Positions 7,118 to 15,832 of a DNA stretch of 25,298 nt are shown in pieces (the stretch's first letter is position 1; every line of letters begins with the position of its first letter). The notes under the pieces are model-generated. The model searched no databases, was not told the origin of the DNA, and saw only the letters and a program-made list of their open reading frames with translations. The stretch comes from an uncultured Prevotellaceae bacterium (GTDB lineage: Bacteria > Bacteroidota > Bacteroidia > Bacteroidales > Muribaculaceae). A program made the position numbers and the translations under genes. Location of the stretch: assembly GCA_937916085.1 (NCBI GenBank), contig CALGGO010000042.1, forward strand, positions 1 through 25,298, given 5' to 3'.

Positions 7118-9325
7118 CTATTTGTGAACTACTCGGTCTCTTAATTCGGCGAGTTTGCCGCTGTTCCAGCGGTCGGTGGTTCCCACGAGGTAGCCTGTGA
7201 TGCGCTGCAGCTTGTCGATGTTGGTGCCGTGGCACTCGGGGCATTCGTGCAGGTCTTCGGTAGCGTCCTCGTAGCCGCAGTCCATACAGCGGTTGCGGTT
7301 GTGGTTCACCGATCCGTACCCAATGTTGTACTTGTCCATCAGGTCCACGATGTCCATGATGGCCTGCGGGTTGTGAGTGGCGTCGCCGTCAATCTCCACA
7401 TAGAAGATGTGTCCGCCGCCGGTAAGCACATGGTAAGGAGCCTCTACCTCGGCTTTGTGCTTGGGGCTGCACTTGTAATAGACAGGCACATGGTTGCTGT
7501 TGGTGTAGTAGATTTTGTCGGTGATTCCAGGAATCTCGCCAAAGTCCTTGCGGTCGCGGCGGGTGAACTTGCCGCTCAGTCCCTCGGCAGGAGTGGCCAG
7601 CACGCTGTAGTTGTGCTTGTACTGCTCGCAGAACTCGTTGATGCGCTCACGCATGTGGCCAATAATCTTCAAGCCCAGCTCCTGGCTCTCTTTGCACTCG
7701 CCATGATGCTTGCCGGTGAGGGCGATTAAGCACTCGGCAAGGCCTATGAAACCAATGCCCAGCGTGCCCTGGTTGATGACGCTCTCGATGGTCTCGTTAG
7801 GCTTAAGGTTCTCGCTGCCGTTCCACAGTTGTGTCATCAGCAGCGGGAACTGTTTAGCCATTGCCGTCTTCTGGAAGTTGAAGCGGTCATCGAGCTGGCG
7901 TGCGGTGACGTCAAGCACGTTGTCGAGCTTGTGGAAGAACTCCTTGATGCGCTCCTGCGGGTCTTCAATCTTCATGCACTCGATAGCGAGGCGCACAATG
8001 TTGATGGTCGAGAATGAGATGTTACCGCGGCCAATACTCGTTTTAGGGCCAAAGCGGTTCTCAAACACGCGTGTGCGGCAACCCATCGTTGCCACCTCAT
8101 ATTTGTAGCGCTCGGGGTCGTTGATGTCCCACTGCTCGTGGTAGTTGTAGGTGGCGTCGAGGTTCACGAAGTTAGGGAAGAAGCGGCGCGCGGTCACCTT
8201 GCAAGCAAGCTTGTAGAGGTCGTAGTTGGGGTCTTCGGGCAGGTAGCTCACGCCTTTTTTCTTCTTCCAGATTTGGATGGGGAAGATGGCTGTCGAACCG
8301 TTGCCCACGCCCTCCCAAGTGGAGTGCAGCAGCTCGCGGATGATGCAGCGACCCTCGGCGCTGGTGTCGGTGCCGTAGTTGATGGAGCTGAACACCACCT
8401 GATTGCCGCCACGGCTGTGGATGGTGTTCATGTTGTGGATGAACGCCTCCATCGACTGGTGTACGCGGTTGGCGGTGCGGTTGATGGCGTGCTGCAACAC
8501 GCGCTCGCGGCCTTTCAATCCGTCGAGAGGACGGATGATGTAGTCGTCAACCTTTTGCTCATACATGTCGCTGTAGTCCTCGCCGTTAATATCCTCGAGA
8601 ATCTTGATCTCCTCGATGAACGAGCGGCGAACGAAAGGCGCCAGATAGAAGTCGAAGGCGGGAATCGCCTGACCGCCGTGCATCTCGTTCTGTGCTGTCT
8701 CCATCGAGATGCAGGCTATGACGCTCGCTGTCTCGATGCGCTTGGCGGGACGTGACTCGCCGTGTCCTGCCCAGAAGCCGTTGTTCAAGATTTTGTCCAG
8801 TGGATGCTGAACGCACGTGAGGCTCTTGGTGGGGTAGTAGTCTTTGTCGTGGATGTGGAGATAGTTGTTGCGCACTGCCTCGCGCGCCTCGTCGCTGAGC
8901 AGATAGTCGTCAACGAAAGGCTTGGTGGTCTCGCTGGCAAACTTCATCATCATGCCGGCTGGCGACTCGGCGTTCATGTTGGCGTTCTCGCGGGTGATGT
9001 CGTTGTGCTTGGCATTGATAATTTCGAGGAACATATCGCGGGTTTTGGCTTTGCGCGCCACGCTGCGTTTGTGGCGATAGTTGATGTAGCATTTCGCCAC
9101 TTCCTTGCGGGGGCTCTTCATCAGCTCCAGCTCCACCATGTCCTGAATGCCCTCCACGCTCATCTGGCTCTTGCCGCGGGCACCTATGTGGTCGGCGATG
9201 CGCTGAATGAGCGCTTCGTCGTCGCCAGCCTCGGTGGCAAGCATCGCTTTGCGGATTGCCGCCTTGATTTTCTCTTCGTTGTATCCAACAACTCGTCCGT
9301 CACGTTTTACTACTGTCTGTATCAT
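7118..9325 (-). CDS. nrdD: Anaerobic ribonucleoside-triphosphate reductase, glycyl radical enzyme
   Basis: This 735-residue class III reductase makes deoxyribonucleoside triphosphates without oxygen. The N-terminal ATP-cone (residues about 1-90, VVKRDGRVVGYNEEKIKAAI) is the allosteric domain. The ten-stranded barrel follows, with cysteine-containing stretches SLTCVQHP and VIACISMETAQ. The C-terminus carries a zinc site of two CxxC pairs (C680/C683 and C695/C698). Then comes the glycyl-radical loop RITGYL, with G711 the likely radical residue, and RWNSGK. Length and motifs are complete. A promoter at 9502-9532 gives a leader of about 170 nt containing a terminator-like hairpin (9388-9478), so conditional transcription is plausible. 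nrdG follows on the same strand. Confidence 0.96.
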   Translation of the reverse strand: MIQTVVKRDGRVVGYNEEKIKAAIRKAMLATEAGDDEALIQRIADHIGARGKSQMSVEGIQDMVELELMKSPRKEVAKCYINYRHKRSVARKAKTRDMFLEIINAKHNDITRENANMNAESPAGMMMKFASETTKPFVDDYLLSDEAREAVRNNYLHIHDKDYYPTKSLTCVQHPLDKILNNGFWAGHGESRPAKRIETASVIACISMETAQNEMHGGQAIPAFDFYLAPFVRRSFIEEIKILEDINGEDYSDMYEQKVDDYIIRPLDGLKGRERVLQHAINRTANRVHQSMEAFIHNMNTIHSRGGNQVVFSSINYGTDTSAEGRCIIRELLHSTWEGVGNGSTAIFPIQIWKKKKGVSYLPEDPNYDLYKLACKVTARRFFPNFVNLDATYNYHEQWDINDPERYKYEVATMGCRTRVFENRFGPKTSIGRGNISFSTINIVRLAIECMKIEDPQERIKEFFHKLDNVLDVTARQLDDRFNFQKTAMAKQFPLLMTQLWNGSENLKPNETIESVINQGTLGIGFIGLAECLIALTGKHHGECKESQELGLKIIGHMRERINEFCEQYKHNYSVLATPAEGLSGKFTRRDRKDFGEIPGITDKIYYTNSNHVPVYYKCSPKHKAEVEAPYHVLTGGGHIFYVEIDGDATHNPQAIMDIVDLMDKYNIGYGSVNHNRNRCMDCGYEDATEDLHECPECHGTNIDKLQRITGYLVGTTDRWNSGKLAELRDRVVHK

Positions 9326-9387
9326 TGTTTGAAAGTAATGTTATATATAATAATAAGGTGTAAAATAATTGCAATAGAATGGCGCAT

Positions 9388-9478
9388 AAAAAGCCCAATT
9401 TAGATAAAATGCTCACGCTCGGTTATCGCTAAGTAAACTTGCGGCAACTCTCGCTTAATAGCATTTTTCTCGGGCTTT
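9388..9478 (-). promoter_or_regulatory. Structured nrdD leader with terminator-like hairpin (element copy B)
   Basis: Read on the minus strand, GCCC (within 9472-9478) and GGGC followed by TTTTT (9396-9388) close a long hairpin, with an inner AATGCT/AGCATT stem (9461-9466 with 9409-9414). A U-run after a GC-closed stem within a leader looks like an attenuator. The inner part (9406-9468) matches the ends of element A at 845-918. I do not match it to a known riboswitch. Confidence 0.45.
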
Positions 9479-9501
9479 ATCAGTCTCTTTTTTTTGTTTT
9501 G

Positions 9502-9532
9502 CAAAACTACAAAAGGTTGTAGAAACGGCAAA
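9502..9532 (-). promoter_or_regulatory. Promoter of nrdD-nrdG
   Basis: On the minus strand TTTG (complement of 9529-9532) is followed after exactly 19 bases by TAGTTTTG (complement of 9502-9509). This matches TTTG-N19-TAnnTTTG. The rest of 9326-9700 is AT-rich and holds no gene that I can support. Confidence 0.72.
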
Positions 9533-9702
9533 ATATTTTTTCAAAAAAATATCAACAAATTTTCATTTTGGAAAACTTTTTATTAACAGCTAAAAAATAA
9601 AACACTGATAATTAGAGAAGTAAAATTTTTTCTGGAAAACTTTGCATCAAGATTGCGTTGCGAAAAAATTAATTTTTAGTGATATCACCAGTTGCTAGAA
9701 CA

Positions 9703-9737
9703 AAAAAGTGCGAAGCGCATGGCACTTCGCACTTTTT
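9703..9737. terminator. Terminator of the dockerin-bearing nuclease gene
   Basis: AAAAAGTGCGAAG (9703-9715) and CTTCGCACTTTTT (9725-9737) form a perfect 13-bp stem with a 9-base loop. On the minus strand it ends in a T-run 21 bp after the stop of the gene at 9759-11600. It is symmetrical and could work both ways. Confidence 0.88.
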
Positions 9738-9758
9738 ATTATGTTGGATTTTTATGGA

Positions 9759-11600
9759 CTATTGCCAAATGCTGGTGTTGAGTGTGGCCTCCACTTCATC
9801 CTCTATGTCGTCGGGCAGGTTACAGAAGAAGTCGATGCCTGTCCTCTGCTCCAGCTCGTCGATGGTGATCATGCAGCTTTGAAGTGTGGTTGAGCTGCAT
9901 GAGCTGTTGATTTGCTCGGTCCAATAGGCCATAGCTTCGTATTGTCCGTTCTTGAGTCGCAGCACTGCCATATACCAGTAACGTGGAATGGGCAGCGTAC
10001 CAGTAATGTTCACTCCATAAAGGCTTTGTACTTCTGATTTAGGTATGAGTCCAGATGTAGTGGTGCCATTGAGGGTAACGTTGCCTATGGTGGCACCCTT
10101 GCACACGTAGAGGGTGTCGCGGAAACTGTTGCTGTAGCCCCAGTTCTGAACCTTACCTTCCATGCGCTGCCACAGCCCGGCATTGTGGGCTTGATATTGT
10201 GGATGGATGTTGCTGGTGACAAAAGTGTGACTGTTCTGCTCGCTGCTTGACTGACGGTCCTCGCTGGCGCAGATGTGACCGCGGGCAAACATTGTCATGT
10301 TGTTGCCGTCAAGATTGACTACCGAGGTGGTGTACTTTCCGCTGGTGTATTCGCTAGTGATAACCTGATAAGCGGTTGGCACATCATCGTCAACCGAGAA
10401 TGAGGGAGTGCGTCCCACATCGTTGTTAGGCGTGCCTGCGTGCATGGTGAAGCAGGTCCAGCGATTGGCACGCTGGCTCTTGTCGAGCTCCAGTGAGAGC
10501 GAGATGCCATATTCAGAAGTTGCCTTAACCACAACCATACTATTGTTGCTGGTGCTGATGTGTGGATACTCGATGCGCCAAGCCTGACTGTAGGTGGCAC
10601 TTGAGCTAGTGGGTGTAGCTCCCGACTCAGGGATGTTGTAGGAGGTCTCTTTCCAGTTGGCGTTAGCGTTGTTGTCAATCACTTCCTCAAGGGTGTAGAT
10701 GGCGGTAACCACCTTACTCGACTCTCCATTGACAACGGCGATGGCCTTGACTGTCATGCTGAAGCCCACGGTCACTTCTACCGAGCCGTAGGCATTATTT
10801 TCATAGTTTGTGGTGCTGGGTGTAGTGCCGTTGGTGGTGAAATAGACGCGGCTGCCGGCAGGACCGGTAATGGTGACTACGGTGGGAGTGGTGAACACGG
10901 TGCCCGAAGGGTGACTGAACGTGGGCACAGGCACTGTGGAGGGTTCCTCGCCATTGAGGAGGTAGTTGTAAACCATAGTGATGTCGGCGCTGGTGATGTT
11001 GCCGTCGCCGTTCACGTCGCTGGTGTCGTAATAGGTCATATCACCATTGAGCAAGTAATTATACAGGGCGGTGATATCGGAGCTGGTCACTGCACCGTCG
11101 TGGTTCACGTCGCAGGGGTCGTAGTCTTGATTTTGTTCCTCGATTTCGTAAGTCACGGTCATCGAGTAGAGGGTGTTGCCGCCGGTGCCTGTGAAGGTCA
11201 CCTCGCTTGCTGAGCCGCTCCAGTAGGCGTTGTTGGCGTCAAAGCCTGCGGGATTTGCGGTAAAGCGCTGTGTGGCATACATGCCGTTGAAGTCGATGCG
11301 GGTGATAAGTGCGCCGTTGTCGCCGGCAAATTTGAATGACTGTCCCGATTTGCTGTAAAAGGTGTAACCGCCTTGATAGTAGGTCAATGTGGGGGCGCTG
11401 CTGCCCGGCACAAGACGTATGTCGTCTTTTACTAAGGTTGTTAGGGCAGTGGGGTTGCCGGTAGTGGGCACTGTAAGTCCCCACGCCTGAATTGCCGCCG
11501 CCGAATTAAATTCGAAGGTCACGCTCTTTGTCTCGGTCGCTGCCATAGCCATCAGGGCAAGGCACGAAAACATTGAAAGTAGATAAATTCGTTTTACCAT
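9759..11600 (-). CDS. Secreted DNA/RNA non-specific endonuclease with dockerin and chitobiase-C-type domains
   Basis: This 613-residue protein carries a signal peptide (1-20, AMA-A). An N-terminal beta module follows (about 24-152). Two dockerin-type calcium loops come next: D164-N166-D168...D175 and D195-N197-D199...D206, each followed by a helix ending YNYLLNG. A CHB_HEX_C-type beta domain (about 223-303) has the usual YFTTNGTTPS. The NucA/NUC1 nuclease (about 312-600) has the catalytic signature ARGHICASEDR (R440-G441-H442), N464 in TSNIHPQ, N473, W477 and E481. The known reaction of the family is magnesium-dependent cleavage of DNA and RNA. It is transcribed divergently from the OB-fold gene and is a paralogue of the nuclease at 13922-15796, including the tail IDELEQRTGIDFFCNLPDDI. 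Confidence 0.88.
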   Translation of the reverse strand: MVKRIYLLSMFSCLALMAMAATETKSVTFEFNSAAAIQAWGLTVPTTGNPTALTTLVKDDIRLVPGSSAPTLTYYQGGYTFYSKSGQSFKFAGDNGALITRIDFNGMYATQRFTANPAGFDANNAYWSGSASEVTFTGTGGNTLYSMTVTYEIEEQNQDYDPCDVNHDGAVTSSDITALYNYLLNGDMTYYDTSDVNGDGNITSADITMVYNYLLNGEEPSTVPVPTFSHPSGTVFTTPTVVTITGPAGSRVYFTTNGTTPSTTNYENNAYGSVEVTVGFSMTVKAIAVVNGESSKVVTAIYTLEEVIDNNANANWKETSYNIPESGATPTSSSATYSQAWRIEYPHISTSNNSMVVVKATSEYGISLSLELDKSQRANRWTCFTMHAGTPNNDVGRTPSFSVDDDVPTAYQVITSEYTSGKYTTSVVNLDGNNMTMFARGHICASEDRQSSSEQNSHTFVTSNIHPQYQAHNAGLWQRMEGKVQNWGYSNSFRDTLYVCKGATIGNVTLNGTTTSGLIPKSEVQSLYGVNITGTLPIPRYWYMAVLRLKNGQYEAMAYWTEQINSSCSSTTLQSCMITIDELEQRTGIDFFCNLPDDIEDEVEATLNTSIWQ

Positions 11601-11653
11601 AGTTATAAAGTTTTTGTTGTTAATGTCTAGTTGGTATTTCTCAAAAAGTCGTG

Positions 11654-11684
11654 CAAGTTACGCATTTTTGTTTAAACAGCCAAA
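11654..11684 (-). promoter_or_regulatory. Possible promoter of the minus-strand nuclease
   Basis: On the minus strand TTTG (complement of 11681-11684) is followed after 20 bases by TAACTTG (complement of 11654-11660). This is near the TAnnTTTG consensus but one T short. It lies 54 bp upstream of the start codon. Confidence 0.38.
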
Positions 11685-11785
11685 TTTGGCATCACAAACT
11701 TCAATCAATCGCTCTATTCGCATTATTATTATTGCCTTTTTGTTGAAAAATATTTTAAGATGACCTCTATTTCATTGCTTATCAT

Positions 11786-11793
11786 TAATTTTG
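11786..11793 (+). promoter_or_regulatory. -7 promoter element of the secreted OB-fold gene
   Basis: TAATTTTG is an exact TAnnTTTG match placed 33 bp before ATG 11827. The -33 region is poor. A GGAAAAC stretch follows the initiation region, as it does after the -7 element near 16080. Confidence 0.5.
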
Positions 11794-11826
11794 CATGAAA
11801 TTTTGGAAAACAAAAAACAACACATA

Positions 11827-13902
11827 ATGAAAAAACTAATTACATTATTTTTAATCGCCACTCTCGCCACCAGCGTCGGGTGGGCAAGTACTACGGTTTC
11901 AAACACCATTGCTAATATTGCCACAGTAAATGGTTGGACAAATAGCACACGGTACACTTCGTTCACATTAGACAACAATATCACAGTAAGCTGTACTGGT
12001 GGAAGTAATACTGGAAAGTATTATACTAATGGTGATGAATGGCGATTATATCAATCTGAAGATGCTAAACTCACTGTGGCCGCTAAAAGTGGCTATACAC
12101 TTAATTCAATCACTGTAACTTACAATATTAATAATACAGGTATATTAGTTTATAATAATAACCAAATAAGTTCGCCTGCTACAGTATCGGTAAGTGGTTC
12201 CAGTGTTGAGTTTTCTGTAGGAAATAGTGGTACAGCTACTAATGGACAGGTGAAAGTAACTGCTATTTCAGTAACTTATTCTGAATCTGGCTCCACCGCC
12301 ACGGTTGAGGTTCCTACATTGACCGATGAGTTCACCTTTTGGCCGGTGATGAATGATGCCGCTAGTGCTCAGGTGACGATTACTCCTGCCAGTGGCAACA
12401 CGGTGCGCTATACCACCAATGGCAGCACTCCGTCGCTAACCAATGGAACAGAGATTACCGCCGCCACCACCATCACGATTAGCGGTACCACAACGGTTAA
12501 GGCTATCTCATACGTGGGCACTCAAACCAGCTCGGTTGTGAGCAAGACCTACACGCTGGGTGAGACTGTGACCGGAATCTCCAACTTCAAGAACTTGACA
12601 AGCGGCACAACGGTGCGCCTCTACTTGCCCGACAACTACAACGCCCGCACGCTCTTTGTCAATGGCAGTGACGCATTTGTGCGTGACAACACAGGCGCGA
12701 TATGCATTTATAATGTGACCACCAATCCGCCGCTAGCCTACAACCAGCACATTGCCGGGTGGATTATTGGCACTTACACCAACTATAACAACCTGCCTGA
12801 GTTTACCGCCTCGACAGCTACCAACAGCTGCTATCTCGTTATCGCTGACCCCGTTACTGAGGCCGATGCTGAGCCAGTGGAAATTGATGCTGCCGAGTAT
12901 GATGACCACTATGCCGATTGGGTGACAATCAGCGACTTGAAAGTGACTTCGGCAAGCGACAACACAGCCACGGCAAACGTTGGCGACAACACTTTTTCAA
13001 TATACAACAAGTACAATCCCGAAAATTATCAGCTTCCCTATAAGGGCGCTATAGTTGATATAACTGGTATTGCCGTACCAAACAACTCTACCAAGCAGCT
13101 GCGACCCATCTATCAGAACGAGAACCGTCCACTCACCTACGTGGTAGATGCGCAAAAGGAGTTTGTCAGCCCCTCATCGTCGATAACTGATGCGCAAGTG
13201 AGGCTGAAACGCAGTCTCAATCGCAACACCTGGAGCTTGCTTACCGTGCCCTTCGAGATTGAAGGCTTTGAGGGCGACGTGCTGGAATACACCAGCGTGA
13301 CGCTCGGCGAGGTGGCATCCTATGAGATGAATGGCAACGCCTATCCCGTTCAAGGTGGTGTAATGCACTTCGAGGATTATTACGGCAATTTGCAGCCTGG
13401 CATTCCCTATCTTGTAAAACCCTACACTTCGCAGCAGGAGATGACCTTGAGTGGTGTCACATTAAGAAGTGAGTCGGCAGGTTCGGTGACTTATTCGCTC
13501 GCGGCACAGCAAAATGCCCCGGGCATCAATCTGATGGCAAATGAGCAACCTGTCTATGCTGGTGACTACTCGCTGGTGGGCACTTATTCACCCACAACCC
13601 TTGACAAGAACCAGGCGACAGTGAAACTAATTGATGACAACACTTTGAGCTGGACATCGCAAATCGACGACATCGAGATAGCCGGTACCGAGGCCTATAT
13701 AACAATCCCCAACGGTGCTGGAGTGAAACTTGACCTCGGCAGTGAGGGCGTGGTAACCGCTGTCACCGACATCCGTATCGATCACAGCATTCCACGAGAG
13801 ACTGTCATCTACAACATCCTGGGACAGAGGCTCACCCGACCGCTCAGTGAACTGCCGCCGGGTGTGTATATCGTGAATGGTAAAAAGATTGTTAAACGTT
13901 AA
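11827..13902 (+). CDS. Secreted multidomain protein: chitobiase-C-type and OB-fold-like modules with sorting-type C-terminus
   Basis: This encodes 691 residues with a signal peptide (1-20, GWA-S). Residues about 21-152 are an Asn/Thr/Ser-rich beta module. Residues 162-243 are a CHB_HEX_C-type domain (VRYTTNGSTPSLTNGTE). Residues about 247-437 resemble a DUF5689-like OB fold (LFVNGSDAFVRDNTGAICIY, AGWIIGTYTNYNNLPEF). Residues 460-640 are a beta-rich region of unknown family. The end, IYNILGQRLTRP...GVYIVNGKKIVKR (661-691), resembles a type IX secretion C-terminal sorting domain. I chose ATG 11827 because the upstream part of the frame has no ATG and contains the promoter. No catalytic motif is seen. 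Its place between two nucleases suggests an accessory role in substrate binding or adhesion (inference). Bases 11890-12290 are clearly more AT-rich than the rest. Confidence 0.75.
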   Translation: MKKLITLFLIATLATSVGWASTTVSNTIANIATVNGWTNSTRYTSFTLDNNITVSCTGGSNTGKYYTNGDEWRLYQSEDAKLTVAAKSGYTLNSITVTYNINNTGILVYNNNQISSPATVSVSGSSVEFSVGNSGTATNGQVKVTAISVTYSESGSTATVEVPTLTDEFTFWPVMNDAASAQVTITPASGNTVRYTTNGSTPSLTNGTEITAATTITISGTTTVKAISYVGTQTSSVVSKTYTLGETVTGISNFKNLTSGTTVRLYLPDNYNARTLFVNGSDAFVRDNTGAICIYNVTTNPPLAYNQHIAGWIIGTYTNYNNLPEFTASTATNSCYLVIADPVTEADAEPVEIDAAEYDDHYADWVTISDLKVTSASDNTATANVGDNTFSIYNKYNPENYQLPYKGAIVDITGIAVPNNSTKQLRPIYQNENRPLTYVVDAQKEFVSPSSSITDAQVRLKRSLNRNTWSLLTVPFEIEGFEGDVLEYTSVTLGEVASYEMNGNAYPVQGGVMHFEDYYGNLQPGIPYLVKPYTSQQEMTLSGVTLRSESAGSVTYSLAAQQNAPGINLMANEQPVYAGDYSLVGTYSPTTLDKNQATVKLIDDNTLSWTSQIDDIEIAGTEAYITIPNGAGVKLDLGSEGVVTAVTDIRIDHSIPRETVIYNILGQRLTRPLSELPPGVYIVNGKKIVKR

Positions 13903-13907
13903 GCATT

Positions 13908-13924
13908 GGGAGGACATGACAATG
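13908..13924 (+). promoter_or_regulatory. Shine-Dalgarno sequence that sets the start of the second nuclease
   Basis: GGGAGG at 13908-13913 lies 8 bases before ATG 13922, ideal spacing. It is only 2 bases before the alternative ATG at 13916. A strong SD is unusual beside the other AT-rich start regions in this window, and it begins 6 bp after the previous stop codon. Confidence 0.6.
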
Positions 13925-15796
13925 AAAAAGACTTTACTTGTTGCCCTCTTGGGCTTGATGACAGCAATCACTGCACTGGCAGCTATCGACAACACTCCAG
14001 TGACCATGACAATCACCTTGAAGAACGGAAACACCGTGACCTACAACGCCTCCAATATGGATAGCGTGCGCTTTGTGGGAGGACGCTTCGGCGACACAGG
14101 TGCCATAGGTATGAAGATTTACCTCACAGGAGCCTCGGCAAGCGTCGATTACCTGTATTCGCAAGTCACGAGCGTCACCTACGACACCACGCCGGTAGTC
14201 ACCAGCGACATCTTCACCCGTGTCACCAGCACCAGCCAACTTGTGGCAGATAAGAGATATATCCTCGTCTATGAGAGTGGCCCAGCAGTTATGGGAGCAA
14301 TTGATAGCTCAAACAAATATGGACTTTCTATAACTGGAAATGATAACTTTGCCTATACTGATGATGGTGTTGTTCAATTAACCGAAGGAACTGGAGTAAA
14401 AGTTTTGACTTTGGGAGGCAGCTCCAATGCTTGGACATTATCATTAGATGGAGCCTTGTTGGGTCATTCGGGTACCGCTAATACATTATCAGCGGGTGCT
14501 GAAAACAACACTTGGACTATTTCGATTGATGAAGATGGCTGTGCTGTTATCAATAATGTCACTGATACTGATTACTATATTAGATATAATAAGAATTCAG
14601 GTCAGGAACGTTTTGCTTGCTACAGAAGCACAATGCAGCCCATCCATCTCTATGTGGAGGATGACGGCAGTGCGGCAAGCGTTGTTGCAGCTCCCACGTT
14701 CTCTCCTGCCGGTGGCACTTACACCTCGGCGCAGAGCGTGACCATCAGCACCACCACAAGTGGAGCGACAATCTATTATACTACCGATGGCAGCACGCCC
14801 ACTACCAGCTCCACAGCTTACTCTGGAGCGATAACGGTGAGTGCCAACAAGACCATCAAGGCTATCGCCGTGAAGGATGGCGTGTCGAGCACAGTGGCAA
14901 CGGCAACTTACATCATCAGTGCCGACGGTAACAACAATGTGAATGCCAACTGGAACATCGCAGGCAGTGGCATACCGCAGTCGAAGGCCGACCCGACCTT
15001 CACCAACCAGAGTACCGATGAATATGCTTGGAGACTTGAGTATCCGCACATCAACACCGCCAGTGGCAACCAGCGTGTGGTGAAATCGACTAGTGCCTAC
15101 GGTATCACTTACTCCCTTGAATGGGACAACAACAAGATTGCCAACCGATGGACCTGCTACACCATGTGCTCGAAGAATAATGCTTCGAATGTGAGCCGTA
15201 AGGATGACTTCAAGGCCGACCCGGCAGTGACAACCTCACCTGCCAGCTCTTATACCCAAAGCGGCACATATTCCCGTGGTCACTTGTGCCCAAGTGCCGA
15301 TCGTCTGGCTTCAACAGAGCAGAACAAGCAGACATTCTTCATGACCAATATGCAGCCGCAATATCAGGCTCATAATGGTGGAATGTGGGCTACTCTCGAG
15401 GGCTATGTGAGGACGAAATGGCAACCCACCAACAACACCGACACTCTCTATGTGGTGAAAGCGGCGACTATCAGCGATGTTACACTTAATAATACCATAA
15501 GCTCAGGTATCATCACCACCACCACCGACGGCTCGGGACAAACTCTTGTGGTGCCCAAGTACTTCTACATGGCGTTCTTGTATTACACTAAATCAACCAA
15601 CACCTATAAGGCATTTGCCTTGTGGACTGAGCAGAAGACCTCTAACAATGATGCTGCCGCTACTGTTATCACTAACCGCATCTCTATCGACGAACTTGAG
15701 CAGCGAACGGGCATCGACTTCTTCTGCAACCTGCCCGACGACATAGAAGCCACCGTCGAAGCCACTGCGACCTATTGGGACAACAGCAGCAATTAG
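13922..15796 (+). CDS. Secreted DNA/RNA non-specific endonuclease with chitobiase-C-type domain
   Basis: This encodes 624 residues. Signal peptide 1-20 (ALA-A) is followed by a short beta repeat (about 25-90, TVTYNASNMDSVRF), then an AT-rich-encoded beta module (about 95-245, RYILVYESGPAVMGA). A CHB_HEX_C-type domain follows (about 256-332, IYYTTDGSTPTTSS). The NucA/NUC1 nuclease (about 340-610) has SRGHLCPSADR (R452-G453-H454), N476 in MTNMQPQ, N485, W489 and E493. All expected catalytic residues are present. It differs from its paralogue at 9759-11600 by lacking the dockerin. Start 13922 is set by the Shine-Dalgarno match. The gene is 19 bp after the OB-fold gene, so the two are very likely co-transcribed and probably co-exported. 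Confidence 0.87.
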   Translation: MKKTLLVALLGLMTAITALAAIDNTPVTMTITLKNGNTVTYNASNMDSVRFVGGRFGDTGAIGMKIYLTGASASVDYLYSQVTSVTYDTTPVVTSDIFTRVTSTSQLVADKRYILVYESGPAVMGAIDSSNKYGLSITGNDNFAYTDDGVVQLTEGTGVKVLTLGGSSNAWTLSLDGALLGHSGTANTLSAGAENNTWTISIDEDGCAVINNVTDTDYYIRYNKNSGQERFACYRSTMQPIHLYVEDDGSAASVVAAPTFSPAGGTYTSAQSVTISTTTSGATIYYTTDGSTPTTSSTAYSGAITVSANKTIKAIAVKDGVSSTVATATYIISADGNNNVNANWNIAGSGIPQSKADPTFTNQSTDEYAWRLEYPHINTASGNQRVVKSTSAYGITYSLEWDNNKIANRWTCYTMCSKNNASNVSRKDDFKADPAVTTSPASSYTQSGTYSRGHLCPSADRLASTEQNKQTFFMTNMQPQYQAHNGGMWATLEGYVRTKWQPTNNTDTLYVVKAATISDVTLNNTISSGIITTTTDGSGQTLVVPKYFYMAFLYYTKSTNTYKAFALWTEQKTSNNDAAATVITNRISIDELEQRTGIDFFCNLPDDIEATVEATATYWDNSSN

Positions 15797-15832
15797 TGTG
15801 GCTGTTGCAAAACTAAAAATGAGAAGCATTTT

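Noticed and set aside
9679..9688. Palindrome GTGATATCAC, considered as an operator
   Set aside because: Single copy, not next to a promoter that I can identify, and of a length expected by chance.
9759..15796. Mobile element or integrated phage carrying the nucleases
   Set aside because: No integrase, transposase, terminal repeats or target duplication is visible. The nucleases have signal peptides and domestic-looking domains.
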